Shown: positions 25,001-35,037, counted from the first letter of the stretch. The stretch: DNA of 64,000 nucleotides from Heligmosomoides polygyrus polygyrus (GCA_947396885.1 OX377203.1:21269253-21333252), one strand, 5' to 3'. Notes: generated by a model not told the origin, from the letters alone. Made by a program: numbers and translations.

Positions 25001-27910
25001 CTCTAAGCAGTAGATATATTTCTATGCTTACGAAAGTGCATCCTACGCAGAGATCACGCCACGCGCTTGCCCAGTATGCTCTGTCTAGCTAACCTTTGGT
25101 GAAGGCTGCTTACGAGGGGTCGCATATATACCATTTTCAGGTCGAATTGGACACTTTTCAAACCAAATTGGACACTTTTCAAATCAAATTGGACACTTTT
25201 CAAACCAAATTGGACACTTTTCAAATCAAATTGGACATTTTTCAAATCAAATTGGACACTTTTCACGTCAAATTGGACACTCTTCTAAGCTCGCCTAAGA
25301 CTTTTTAAATCAAAGAGAACTTTCCGAATTGCAACAATCTTTATACTGGTTAAACTACAGACTCAATAAAATGGTTAGAAAAATGTTTGTTCAAGAAAAA
25401 TTCAGAATAACTTTTTTTGAACTTTTTTTTTACTTTAGCTGCCCGAATGAGTGCAATAATTTTATAAAATTTTTATTTTGGAGAAAAATAACAATTTGTA
25501 TTTTGTTTTAAAGCGCAGCAAAGCAGCAACCATAAAGTGCACTAAAAGACCGGATTGCGCCATGCACGCGAAAGGTATGTATAAATCAACATATACATAA
25601 CATAAATCTACGCAAGAAGTGTTATCCTTTTCCATTTCATGTCTCAACTAGACAAAAAACTACATAAGACGTTACTCAAATAAAGGTGGTTATGACATTA
25701 AAGAGGGTACTTCAACAATGACAGTCAATACAAGATAACATTCTAGTCTACATCCAAAAACCTTTAACTATTAACCAACAAACTACTATTGTAAATAAAA
25801 GTAAGTGCAATTACACAACAAAGATCACGAACGCAATACAAATTGAACAAATACATCAAACACTAAAAGGTTGTCCAGCTGCTGCAGTGGCCAAGTTCAT
25901 CGTCATGTGGAGCACGTAGTTCGCACAATCTTCCTGTGTCACCGTTGCAATTCCTTCCTGAATGAGAGAGCTCAGCATGCGGTCCGCCGTCGGGTTGTTC
26001 AGCAAGCGTTTCACACAGGCTTTGACTTTAGAGAAGACGTTCTCCGCTGGATTCAGCATGTAGGAGTAGGGTGACAGGAACTTCAGCTCATAGGACGTTT
26101 CCTCCAGTATTCTCCGCAGCTCTGAGGTTTTGTGAATTCTAGCATTGTCCATTATAAGCCATGCGCCATCCATGCCATGCATACCACGCATCTTCGAAAC
26201 AAGCTCCTCGACGAAGGCGCAGAACTTCGGGCCGGTGCAGGTCCCATCGTCAATGATTCCTGTATGGATGACGCCTTGAGTATTCATGGCCAAAATAAGT
26301 GTCACCATCCGTCCTCTGACCGTCGGCAGGACAATGTTTGCACGTGTTCCTTTCCTGGAGCGAGCCTGCGTCCTTCGCAGGTGTAGGTTGAATCCGCTCT
26401 CATCTATGAAGATGCACTTCTCCTTATTCGGCGGGGCGTGTGCCGAAAATTCCAGAGCATATAACTGCCTGCCCAAAATCGTTGATGGGCTATTCACTCG
26501 GTCGAGTTCGTAGTGGCATCTTTTAAGAGTGATCTTCAATTTAATGAGGGCATTGAAGATCGTAGACATTGCCAGATGGACATCCTTTTCCTTCAGCCGC
26601 TGTTGTATCTGTTGCAAGGTGTCTCCTGGGTGTCGTTCTACAGTCTCCTCGATGTAGCGCAGCACGTCGGGAGTTAGCTTCCAGGAGTTTCGTCCCCCAC
26701 GGCTACGCTGGACACCACCATCATCCTGTTTGTAAGCACGGATGATGCCCCTTGCGGTACTCTCGTTAAGGCGAGCGATTTGAGCAGCCTCCCGGACAGA
26801 TCTGCCTTCAACCTGCACGAGCCTGACGAGGATATCCTTCTGCGATGTAGTCGTTTTCACGTACCGTCCGCGAATCATAATGGCGTTAACCTGCTACAGA
26901 TGCCTCTTCTTAGATAAAGCTGGGGCGTCGGTGAACATCTTACTTAGGTAGTCGCTTTTCGCTGCGTCGTATTCCGCGCGGGCAGATTACAGCGTTGTTT
27001 CAACGCTGCAGCAAGCGAGATAGCTGCCAGATAACCAAGCTTTTTGATAGTGTTGGAACACTTTTCAAATCAAATTGTACACAAACCTGCAGATAATATA
27101 ACAATATTTTATTGATGTATTCTCTTTAATGTCATAATCATCCAGTTTTGCTATAACTGATGAACTTGGCCACTGCAGCAGCGGGACAACCCTTTAGTGT
27201 TTGATGTATTTATTCACTTTGTATTACATTCTTTTACCTACTTGAAATGGAAAAGAAGAATAGTGCTTTCGTAGATTTATATTATGTATATGCTGATTAT
27301 ATTTTCTGAAATTATTTATTTTCTGAAATTTTCCTCGAACAAAAAAAACTGTAGACAATGCAACAAGTACAATTGTTAAGAGCGCGCATACCTCGTAATT
27401 CCATGTAAACAGCATTTACACTATTAATCAAATAAAATCGCGACGAGCTTTTCGAGTGCATGGCGCAATCCGGTCTTTTAGTACACTTTATGGTTGCTGC
27501 TTTGCTGCGCTTTAAAACAAAATACAAATTGTTATTTTTTCTCCAAAATAAAAATTTTATAAAATTATTACACTCATTCGGGCAGCTAAAGTAAAAAAAA
27601 TCAAAAAAAAGTTAATCTAAATTTTCCTTGAACAAAAATTTTTCTAACCATTTTATTTAGTCTGTAGTTTAACCAGTATAAAGATTGTTGCAATTCGGAG
27701 AGTTCTCTTTGATTTAAAAAGTCTTAGGCGAGCTTAGAAGAGTGTCCAATTTGACGTGAAAAGTGTCCAATTTGACGTGAAAAGTGTCCAATTTGATTTG
27801 AAAAATGTCCAATTTGATTTGAAAAGTGTCCAATTTGGTTTGAAAAATGTCCAATTTGGTTTGAAAAGTGTCCAATTTGATTTGAAAAGTGTCCAATTCG
27901 ACCTGAAAAT

Positions 27911-27946
<36 letters not shown>

Positions 27947-30900
27947 CAACTGCTCTACATACAGGAAAATAACAAAAAAATTGAGGTACGAACTATCAGC
28001 TGAAGTTCAAACCTTAGTGAACGAATGCCCAGCGCTACCATCTACAACAGTAAGACAGTTCTATACCCAAAAGCTACGACGTTATAATCATCCCGATATC
28101 AGGTGGCTCCTGATAGGATATTTCAACAGTGTTATCGCGGACGTTGCGTGCGACCAAACATCACAGCTAGTGTAGTTGGCTACTAGGATCGTGTCCGGAA
28201 AGAAGAGGATTCAGGTTCGAGTCTTCCCAGGCGCAAGCGTCTTCATCGCAACAAAGCGTATTGTAGCAGATAATAGTATCAACCTCGTTTGAAAAATTTT
28301 CGCAGCCACTTTCACGGTGACTTTTTAAAACGTTTGACCCAACTTTTAATCGGCTTACGTTTCGGCAAGCTTCGCTTTTTAGACCCTGGAATAGTCAGAA
28401 ATATCTACAACACTACTTGCCCAAACATCATTTCAAAGTACAGGGCCCTAATTTCAACTAAAATAGAGACACGACCCGGCATCATACTTTTTAAATGGAC
28501 GACTAACCTTTGAGGTGGATACCGAGGCAGACCACCGAACAGTCGTGTCTCTATTTCCGTTCATAATGGTACCCTGCACTTTGAAATGTTTGGACTGGTA
28601 GTGCTGTCGATGTTTCGCATTCCGACTATTGCAGACTCTGAAGAAGGCAAAACCCGCCGAAAAGTAAGTTGAATAGAAATTGGATAGTAATCTTGGTGAC
28701 ACGAACAGTTAAGTCACGCTACGCCAAGACTCATCAAAAATTGAATTTGGGTGACATTTGATCCTTTCTTACAAATTATCCAGTTTAAAACGATTGTTAA
28801 TCGCACATTTGCTTAAACTTTCTTTAAATGGCTGTGCATGAAGCTACATACCAGTGGTATCAAGCGGTAGCCTACAATCTCGACAGCCCTATATGACATC
28901 CGGTGTGATTTCAGCAATGCAGAATGTAGCTTCGGAAGCTTTCTTTCCTAAGTGGAATTAAGAATATCTACACAGATTAGCGTACCTCCACGATGAGCGT
29001 GCCATCTCCTTTCTGCGAGAGCGCTTGAAAAGGAAACTACCTTCAGGAACGATGTGCAGCAGGCAACCTTGAACCTGGACGAATACTGTGTATATTTTTT
29101 GTTGCGCTTAACCTTCTTGCTGAACACCCTAAAAATCATCACGTAAGGCACACGGATTCCACTTCAAAACGACAACCAAAATCAAACCTGCTGCACCGGT
29201 AGTCTACGGTCTCATGTCCACTGGCCTTAAGACGCCAGTTTATCCTCCACGTAGTGCAGTGAGTCCGCTCAACTGACTTTTTCCAGTTCTGCAAAAAAAA
29301 AAAAACGTTTTGACAGTATCCAAACGCAATTTCCAAATGGACTTTTCCTTAGCATTACCGCTGCGCGATTTAAGAAGACAAGCAGCATTTAAATCAGTGG
29401 ACTGATGCTCTAGGCATTAGACAAATTCTCCAGTTCTTGATGGGGATAAAAAATGGGCCCAACGAGACACGCGTGACGTGGGAGGCGCAAAAGCTGGGTC
29501 TCTAGCTTGCGGTAGCAAGGCGCTCTATTCCAGCTGGAATGGATACTTGATTCGACCATGCACAACCTAAAGGTCCATTTAGGCTTCGCCGCCTTGCGAC
29601 GCGACGCCACGTATTGTGGCCACATCGATCGAGCGACGCGATCAATCAATTTAGTCGCTATACGTGCCGTCGCGCCGTACTGTCGCAGCAGTGTGAATGG
29701 GCCTTAAAAGGTCAATCAGAACAGCGTCGCGGTGCGACGCGTCAAAACGATAAGTATCTATATCGATCGTGCAGCGAGAATAGTGGAATGGGAGATTATT
29801 ATTACGTCGCGCCGCGATGGAGCTCTCTCCTAAGGCCTATGTTATACTTCGGCGATGCTGTTGCCGCCGAAGTACAACATAGGCCTTAGGAGACGTTTAG
29901 GGCGCCCGCGACGCGCGATACGACGGAAAGATAAGGGCGCAGCTCGTCGAGCTCTATCGCTTTGTAAATCAACGATCCAGTGCGGCGTTGCCCTCAGATC
30001 CCCGTCTATTTTCAGTTTTGCGGTGGTTATCGAACAGCAAAAAGTCGACCACCCCTTTCAGCTACGATTTCGCTTCGTTTCCTACTCAAGCAAACTTCAA
30101 CACTGCGAAAAAGCCTCACCTGGCACTCCTTGATATTGCTGAAAGTCTTTGTCTCCACGACACACAGCTCGTCGTCGTGATCATTCCGGCAGTGCTCAAC
30201 GAGCTCCTCCTGACTGAACAGCATCATGTCGCAGACCGGGCAGTACATACAGCGTTTTTGGTCTCTATCGAGAATCATGTGCTCCAAGCCTTCGACACCG
30301 TGCACCTCGCGCAAGTGGACCACCAAAGGGCGGTATTCCATGTAGCGCTCGCATATCCGGCACTGACCAATTCGCACCTTCGGCTTGCGAGTACTTATTT
30401 TCCGAATGAGAGTCGCGGACGAGGTCGACGGCTTTTCCTCCTGTACTGCCTGGAAGCGAAGTACTTAAAGGATAAAGGATAGAGGACGGCGTTAGTCAAT
30501 CCTTTTTTGGATGCGCCACGTATTCAACTTCTACGGGATGTCGTGGAGGCGATTTGATTTGGCCATACAAATGGCTTAAGATGACCAACCGATGAACAAG
30601 TCAGCGTTTTTCCCTTCCCAGACCAGTCTGACACCAATTCACTTTGAGGAGGATGACTGTGGACAAGTGGTTGACAAAAGCCACGCCACATGGCGTCGTT
30701 ATAGGTTGAGACAAGATGGGACAGAAAACGCTGCGCCACACGTCCTTTCGTGTTTCAACCTGTTTCATCTATGACAACCTCACGCAGTAGTAGATATGTC
30801 AGTTTTTATTTTTCTGATTTCTTTCATCTTCTAAGCGTAGTTCGACGGATATTCGCCCCGGAGTACTGTAAGTTCGGTTCGAAAACAGCATCAATACCTC

Positions 30901-32633
30901 CTCTTCTATGTGTGAGCGAAACATCTCCTGACACAAATCAGTTTCTTTCAGTCTCGCTTGCCTGGTACCGATGTCTTAAGCTCTCATAAAGATGATTTTT
31001 CTGCGATCAAAACTTTACCGCCAGGTGGGACTCGAACCCGCACCACCTGCTAATCGGGCAGGAGCGCTCTACGCCATTACACCACCGGCGCTGCTTGATC
31101 GAACGCAACATCCAAACCTAGTGTCATGGCGTAGAGCATTCCCGCCTGGTTAGCAGGTTGTGTGGATTCGAGTCCCGCCTGGCTCTGAAGTCTTGATAGC
31201 AAGTAAACATCGCTGTGAGACCTCTTGAGCGCTCTAGAATAGTTCCCTGGTCTTGGTTCTTGGTTTGGCTCCCGCCCAGGCCAAACAAGCCTTTCATACA
31301 TGTGAGGCCAGTGAAATTACAACGCACATCTCTCAAGTTGGATTAGACACCCTCTAAGAAGTTAGAAATAGAATTTCGATTGAAACGACTATAAGATTCT
31401 TTGAAAACTTGTAACTCGTCAGCCACAAAAAAATCGTGACCTGCTAGACGAGTGCATCGTGATCTCTCCTCTTAGGATACGGTGAGAAACTGCTGCTTTT
31501 ACGTAGTTCAAAACAAGCCTAAACCATTTTCTGTGACAAATGAATACAAATTGTATTCGATTTCAAACACTAGAGTCACTTTTCTTGAGCTAGCTATAAA
31601 TTCTCAACTAATATCATACTCAATTTTCAAAATGGAAGTCCATTTTAACCTTCTAATGAGTCCACATAATTCAAATTTCGAATACATCCATTTTGACTAC
31701 CTGGAAGGACGGCGCTATGGAACTGCGGGGTGGGGGCTTATAAAAAGTGTCAGCAGCTCGAAAAAGAAGAGGTGAGACACAATGATAATAAAGAAAACAA
31801 ACTCGCAATACTATAGGTGTTCTGTGCTCTCACCGCTGGGGCAGAATTGGGCAGTAGACGATGGATCGGACGCCGATTAAGATAAATGGGATCCATCATT
31901 TTTCCCGAAATCTTGTTAAACGGATTGTGTGAACAAGGGGACTTTTGAAAGACTCGAATCCTAGAAATTTAAATAGGGGTGATTTTCAGCAAATCGGATT
32001 TTCGGATAATTCGGGTAACTGATTTTGATCAGATTTCTAATTCCTATCCGATCCGGATATCCGATGTTAGACCCGGAGACAAAAAAGTTCTTCTGGATCA
32101 TCCAAAAATCCTTCTTGATAAAGCTACTTATATTCTAAGACCCGGAGTTTTTCAAAAATGTCATTATTCTCATGAAAATGACGGACTCGAATTATCCGAA
32201 TCGGTGTGGTAAGATGTGATCCAATGATAAGGCGGGAAAGGGACCCCGGGGTGTAGCCCGTCTAATGCACTCATGTTAAAAACGCCTACATCCTGGACCT
32301 CCTTCCCTTACCCATCAACGAAGCAGAAAGGAATAATCAGAAGCAAATAAAAGGCAGATCTGATGGTCCACTGGCGAGCTATTATAGCGCCAGAAGAATT
32401 CAGTTTGATTTTACAAGTGTCTAACTTGACTTGGAAATGGCGTAGAATGCCCACTTACCTATCTTTTCACCGCTATACTATATATACGGTGCCCAAATCT
32501 TGCTGTAATGGCTCCTGAGCCTTGAAGCAGGCGAAGCTGTTAGCAATACTACGATGATGACTGACCTGCGGCAGTTCTGAAGATTGGTCTTCCATTTTCT
32601 CGGCACTTGTTCTACCGCACTTTTCTCGGCAAC
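19005..32633 (-). CDS. Six-exon zinc-finger protein with a duplicated C2H2 + CxxHxxH module
   Basis: Exons (transcript order): 32566-32633 with ATG at 32593-32595, 30120-30449, 21932-22252, 19896-20164, 19180-19414, 19005-19106 (stop TGA). All junctions keep phase (0, 0, 0, 2, 0) and give 428 residues. C2H2 fingers: C40-C43-H55-H60, C80-C83-H96-H101, C187-C190-H203-H208. C-x2-H-x2-H motifs: 134-140 and 241-247. Cys106 and Cys213 stand five residues after the last finger His in each module. Residues 80-140 and 187-247 are thus one module repeated with a period of exactly 107, each cut by a phase-0 intron at the same place (CQ|EF and FK|KY). Residues 317-395 are acidic and Ser-rich; about 375-420 form a likely coiled coil. 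The NFCTKHIGHE motif recalls zinc-binding parts of Mutator-like transposases, so a domesticated or transposon-related nuclear DNA-binding protein is plausible (inference). Weakest point: exon 1, where another frame is open across the exon. Confidence 0.75.
20294..20403 (+). repeat. SINE-1 copy (truncated body plus tail)
   Basis: Body sequence TGTACCGGACTGGTCTGGGAA is followed by a tail CTTTATCCTTTATCCTCT. The middle of the family consensus is deleted. It lies in intron 3 of the zinc-finger gene. Confidence 0.6.
20880..21180 (-). repeat. SINE-1 copy
   Basis: Near full length. It contains the body block GGATGTCGTAGAGGCGATTTG, GACTTGCGCTGGCCAGCCGATG and the tRNA-like head with B-box-like CCGAACCAAGAACC on the right. 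It lies in intron 3 of the zinc-finger gene. Confidence 0.75.
21211..21387 (+). CDS. Candidate terminal exon of an unknown plus-strand gene
   Basis: After an acceptor GTGTTTTAG the frame is open for 58 codons to TAA and reads like protein: VKSRGTDVTCLRRMEALFSK, then DAAETEIVELERADDLCGPS and a short hydrophobic end. An in-frame stop sits directly before the acceptor, so translation can only enter by splicing. The exon lies antisense inside intron 3 of the zinc-finger gene. No partner exon was recognised; it may be a remnant of a duplicated gene. Confidence 0.35.
   Translation: MKSRGTDVTCLRRMEALFSKITDCTHSEGPSLDAAETEIVELERADDLCGPSAVKVVA
22388..23720. mobile_element. Tc1-like element, inverted dimer of transposase remnants
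   Basis: The minus-strand half (22388-22928) and the plus-strand half (22985-23470) are head-to-head copies of the same Tc1-like transposase region; AGTAATGTCGGTATCCAT at about 22900 is mirrored at 22987-23004. The plus copy reads QTHVLQQGSAAVHVSRAIKD, WPASSPDSNSMENMWG (third catalytic block) and RVYVNKRQF. The minus copy has TDWPTCSPDSNPREH with frameshifts. A right terminus GTATCCACAC-type repeat (ATACTTTTGAAACGCACTG) ends at a TA at 23719-23720. Both halves are dead. They sit in intron 2 of the zinc-finger gene. Confidence 0.75.
23721..25126. other. Intron sequence without recognisable genes
   Basis: This is part of intron 2 of the zinc-finger gene. The only notable structure is a local inverted repeat near 24200-24310 around GAACTAGGTCG..GACC and GGTC..CGACCTAGTTC. 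No domain was recognised in the short open frames. Confidence 0.4.
25856..26878 (-). CDS. Intact DD34E transposase (IS630/Tc1 superfamily)
   Basis: The 340-residue protein has no internal stop, starts at ATG and fills the space between the inverted repeats. N-terminal helix-turn-helix regions (VREAAQIARLNESTARGIIR, then TPDVLRYIEETVERHPGDTL) bind the termini in this superfamily. The DDE catalytic domain follows: FIDESGFNLH (first Asp), GAWLIMDNARIHK (second Asp) and SPYSYMLNPAENVFSKVK (Glu), with 34 residues between the second Asp and the Glu. It cuts and reinserts the element, with a TA target expected. An intact frame with long matching TIRs suggests recent or continuing activity. The C-terminus ends NLATAAAGQPFSV. 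Confidence 0.92.
   Translation of the reverse strand: MIRGRYVKTTTSQKDILVRLVQVEGRSVREAAQIARLNESTARGIIRAYKQDDGGVQRSRGGRNSWKLTPDVLRYIEETVERHPGDTLQQIQQRLKEKDVHLAMSTIFNALIKLKITLKRCHYELDRVNSPSTILGRQLYALEFSAHAPPNKEKCIFIDESGFNLHLRRTQARSRKGTRANIVLPTVRGRMVTLILAMNTQGVIHTGIIDDGTCTGPKFCAFVEELVSKMRGMHGMDGAWLIMDNARIHKTSELRRILEETSYELKFLSPYSYMLNPAENVFSKVKACVKRLLNNPTADRMLSSLIQEGIATVTQEDCANYVLHMTMNLATAAAGQPFSV
27160..27230 (+). repeat. Inverted partial copy of the transposase 3' end
   Basis: GATGAACTTGGCCACTGCAG through GGACAACC.TTTAGTGTTTGATGTATTT repeats, in opposite orientation, the last 13 codons and downstream flank of the transposase at 25840-25905. A lone iteron occurs at about 27057-27080. Together they suggest that a second, inverted copy once extended into the element. 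Confidence 0.65.
28170..28262 (+). repeat. SINE-2 remnant
   Basis: AGGTTCGAGTCTTCCCAGGCGC followed by TTCATCGCAACAAAGCG matches the B-box and downstream flank of the SINE-2 copies at 31 and 60 kb. The upstream half is too diverged to fold. Confidence 0.5.
28384..28632. mobile_element. Foldback element with about 95-bp inverted arms
   Basis: The left arm runs from CTGGAATAGTCAGAAAT to AAATAGAGACACGAC; its diverged reverse complement lies at about 28540-28632. The loop is about 65 bp and there is no coding capacity. Confidence 0.6.
28633..29828. other. Intron sequence without recognisable genes
   Basis: Part of intron 2 of the zinc-finger gene. A GC-rich repeat with GTCGCGCCGTACTGTCGCAG ends at GGGCCTTAAAAGG near 29710 and is probably a MITE remnant. 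I see no coding or RNA features. Confidence 0.4.
29829..29891. mobile_element. Minimal palindromic PIF-like MITE
   Basis: CCTAAGGCCTATGTTATACT and its near-perfect reverse complement flank a loop of about eight bases. The termini belong to the GGCCTATG-type family seen at 7.69 and 35.74 kb, so this is essentially two TIRs with nothing between. Confidence 0.7.
30462..30690 (-). repeat. SINE-1 copy abutting an exon acceptor
   Basis: Family blocks GGGATGTCGTGGAGGCGATTTG and CCGATGAACAAGTCAGCG are present, with the AAGGATAAAGGATAGAGG tail at the left edge. In the minus direction that tail reads CCTCTATCCTTTATCCTTTA and ends about 13 bases before the exon 2 boundary of the zinc-finger gene, so it supplies the pyrimidine-rich tract. 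Confidence 0.8.
31000..31210. repeat. Two SINE-2 copies head to head (tRNA-Ile-like)
   Basis: The minus-strand copy (about 31092 to 31003) folds like a tRNA: 6 of 7 acceptor pairs, anticodon stem CCTGC/GCAGG around CCGATTA (GAU, isoleucine-like), and T-arm with GGTTCGAGTCCC. The plus-strand copy (about 31122-31200) is weaker (TGGCGTAGAGC, GGATTCGAGTCCC). Between them lies TTGATCGAACGCAACATCCA, also found at the 60-kb pair. Because several copies share downstream flank (GAAGT.TTGAT.GCAA), they are retroposed tRNA derivatives rather than a working tRNA gene. Confidence 0.7.
31728..32320. repeat. Copy of the hAT-like element's left end, with insertion
   Basis: GGGGCTTATAAAAAGTGTCA and TAATAAAGAAAACAAAC match 33056-33125, and the later GGAAAGGGACCCCGGGGTGT to GCCTACATCCTGGA.CTC matches 33190-33265. 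About 350 bp between them (roughly 31850-32220, with TCCGATCCGGATATCCGA) is an insertion absent from the other copy. Confidence 0.6.
32398..32443. repeat. Solitary end of an iteron-TIR transposon
   Basis: In reverse complement the segment reads CCATTTCCAAGTCAAGTTAG followed by ACACTTGTAAAATCAAA, the same order as the terminus of the 25.1-kb element. Nothing else of the element remains. Confidence 0.5.
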
Positions 32634-33032
32634 CTGAAACAAACTGTATAAACTTCACGTGGATAGCACAACCAAGCTTCATACGCAGCATAACGAATGA
32701 GAATGGACTTTGACGTCAAAATAAGAAACAATTAGTGACCTAGAGGAAGGACAGATCGCTGAACCGTTGCGTGCGGTCGCGCTGCGATTCCTAGCACATG
32801 TTCGTCGAGCGCGGACAGATACCAAGTGCCGCAACGCGCACGCTCGCCAGTGGAGCACTAGAACGGGCCTGTGCATACTTTGGGATGTTGATAATTGGAC
32901 ACATGCAATACGTCCTGCTAGGTGAACAGGTAAGGAGAGAGAACGAAGCTCACCCTTAAACGTCTACAGGAAAAAACAAACGAGTTCTCGGAGCCCTTAG
33001 AACCTCAGCCAACAGTATAATAAAAATCCGAC

Positions 33033-35037
33033 GGCGCAAATAGGGTCCGGGGGGTCACCTTATAAAAAGTGTCATCAACACCAAGAAGACGAGACAAGGC
33101 ACACTAATAGTAAAGAAAACAAACAAATAACGCCCTAGCTGTGTTCTGTGCTCTCCTCCGCGTCAGCGGAGGAGAGCACAGATTTAGGTAGGGAAAGGGA
33201 CTCCAGGGTGTGACTCAAGTGACGCATCCGTGTTAAAATTGCCTACATCCTGGAGTTCTCTCCCTTGTCCAATTAGGAAACACACAAGACGCGGATCTAT
33301 AATCGAAACGAAGAGATAAGACGGCATTTAGATCCACTGTATGTAGCTACTCGCCACGCCGGCCCGCCGCGCCATGCTGTGGTGAGGCTGCGGGACGGTT
33401 ACAGGGTACGGGTCAACCATGACTCATGTTTCGGCGGTTTCGTCGTGCCGTCGGCGCTCTCTCGATTAGAGATCCCGCTCTCATGCCTCGCTGCATCTCT
33501 CCACCGTTGCGTTAGAGTCCAGGCATTGGATGTCGGTTAGGCGACCTCTCTAATTTGAAACGCTGATGCGATGGGATAGTCTTGGGTTACCTTTTCGACT
33601 TTTTTAAAGAATATCACGACAAGGACATTGGTAATAGTACTCGCAACCAGTGTTCCGGCTCAAAGGTGAGATCCGATGCCTGCTGTGTTGCGAGTTTGGG
33701 GCGCGCCGTGTACTTGCCAGAACGTCACAGTGGTGTGTTTGATTGGTTACACAAGGTCACACGCAAAGTATTGAGCGGCTTGGAATAGGTTAAATCGCTT
33801 TTCTTGTGTAGACCAATGGGATTTCAAGCGAGTTACTTCTCAAAACCTGGCTTCAGAACGCTTCGGAGATCAGTTACTGCAGTGCTGTGTGAACACAGAT
33901 TGGTTTTTATCTCAAATCGATGGCCTTTTTCAGAAGTTTTATCCTAAGATTCATTTCTTCTTGCTGTCTGCAAATGAGTATATTCCATCACTATCGTCTG
34001 TAAAAAGAAACAGACCTAAGGTTTCTAGAAAAAAGGAAGCTTAAGTGTCAGAGATCGGCCTTAAAGATTGTCATCTGTTTATAAACGCAAATGTTCTTCC
34101 CAAGGAAGGCGAATAATAGAATACCATGAGGATGATCCACTTAAGTTTATTGCTCCCTTTTTTCCACTGGAATGTGCTTCCATGAAAACCTTGCCATTAT
34201 GTAAGCAGGACCCAAACGTTGTCTCCACCAGTTTCCTTTTGCAAATCCAGTTTCGCTAGACCTGCGTGCCTTCACTAATTGATGTCTGTCGTGCCACCCA
34301 AAACGTAGCTGCTTCCAGACGACTGTTTCGTGACCTTTAGGAAGTCTATAAATTGCGAAGGTTGCAATTCTCCTCCTTGAAACTCAGTCTTCTTGCACTG
34401 TGCGCCTCCGCGACGCTAGCGTTTATGAAGAAGCGGGCGACGAGAGGGTACTCTCATCCGTGCTCTGAGTCAGCTCACTCGTCCGGTAGCCGTCGGATCG
34501 CAGCCGGAGTGTCTGTTTCTCTGCGCTCTCGCCTATCCGCTCGTCTGGTTGACCCGTGCCCTTGGACGCTGCGGGACATTATGTACGAATGGTCGCCGCG
34601 GACGCGGCGAATAGCGCGGCGAGCGCGGCAGAAGACGTCGCAATTAGGTGACTTCAACGGCCAGAGATATCTAGACCTGCATCAGAACTTGCACGTCAAG
34701 TATTAGAAAGTGTATACAAAGCCAGTTACACTGCGATAGTGTGTCATATTTTCTGCTTTTCCTGAAAAAGCACCATATAAATTTGAGCAATAGGACGTTG
34801 TTTAGTTTTGTAACTCGAGCTCAATTTCTGAGCCAGACCATGTTTTCCCGCAGCTCCTGCAACAGCAGAAGGGGATATCAACAACTCAAACCTGGCTTCT
34901 TCAGCAGGTCATGAGCCACAACTGGCACGACCGCAGCGTAGCTCATCGCGCACACGGCGGTCGCCGTCGCGGGCGCGGTGACCATCCGTACATAAAGACA
35001 GCCCCTCCTGTGGTGACCCCCGGACCCTATTTGCGCC
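33033..35037. mobile_element. hAT-like non-autonomous element, 2.0 kb, with 8-bp duplication
   Basis: The ends are inverted repeats: left GGCGCAAATAGGGTCCGGGG, right the same in reverse. The identical octamer AATCCGAC flanks both ends (33025-33032 and 35038-35045), which is the target-duplication length of hAT transposons. No transposase frame was recognised inside. A self-complementary block CTCTCCTCCGCGTCAGCGGAGGAGAG lies near 33152. Confidence 0.8.

Larger units (their letters stand above)
25127..27916 (-). mobile_element. Tc1-superfamily transposon with long iteron-built TIRs
   Basis: This 2.8-kb element has long terminal inverted repeats: left about 25127-25571, right about 27450-27916. 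Each starts with CCATTTTCAGGTCGAATTGG and then carries tandem 21-bp iterons (core GGACACTTTTCAAATCAAA), seven on the left and eight on the right, followed by a matching AT-rich part ending in AAAGACCGGATTGCGCCATG. The outer ends merge with TATA/(TA)n sequence, consistent with TA target sites. One intact transposase frame lies inside. It sits in intron 2 of the zinc-finger gene. Diverged relatives are at 4.5, 32.4 and 62.5-64 kb. Confidence 0.88.

Noticed and set aside
25140..25275. Regularly spaced 21-bp repeats that resemble a CRISPR-like or satellite array.
   Set aside because: They are mirrored at the other end of a transposon, have no unique spacers and belong to a eukaryotic TIR.
31003..31092. 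A possible functional tRNA-Ile(GAU) gene.
   Set aside because: The acceptor stem has a mismatch, sister copies share non-tRNA flanks, and GAU is not the usual nuclear isoleucine anticodon in animals; it is better read as a SINE.
32566..32633. Alternative reading of exon 1 of the zinc-finger gene (VAEKSAVEQVPRKW) that would end in phase 2.
   Set aside because: It does not match the phase-0 start of exon 2; the ATG frame does, with a good AAAATGG context.
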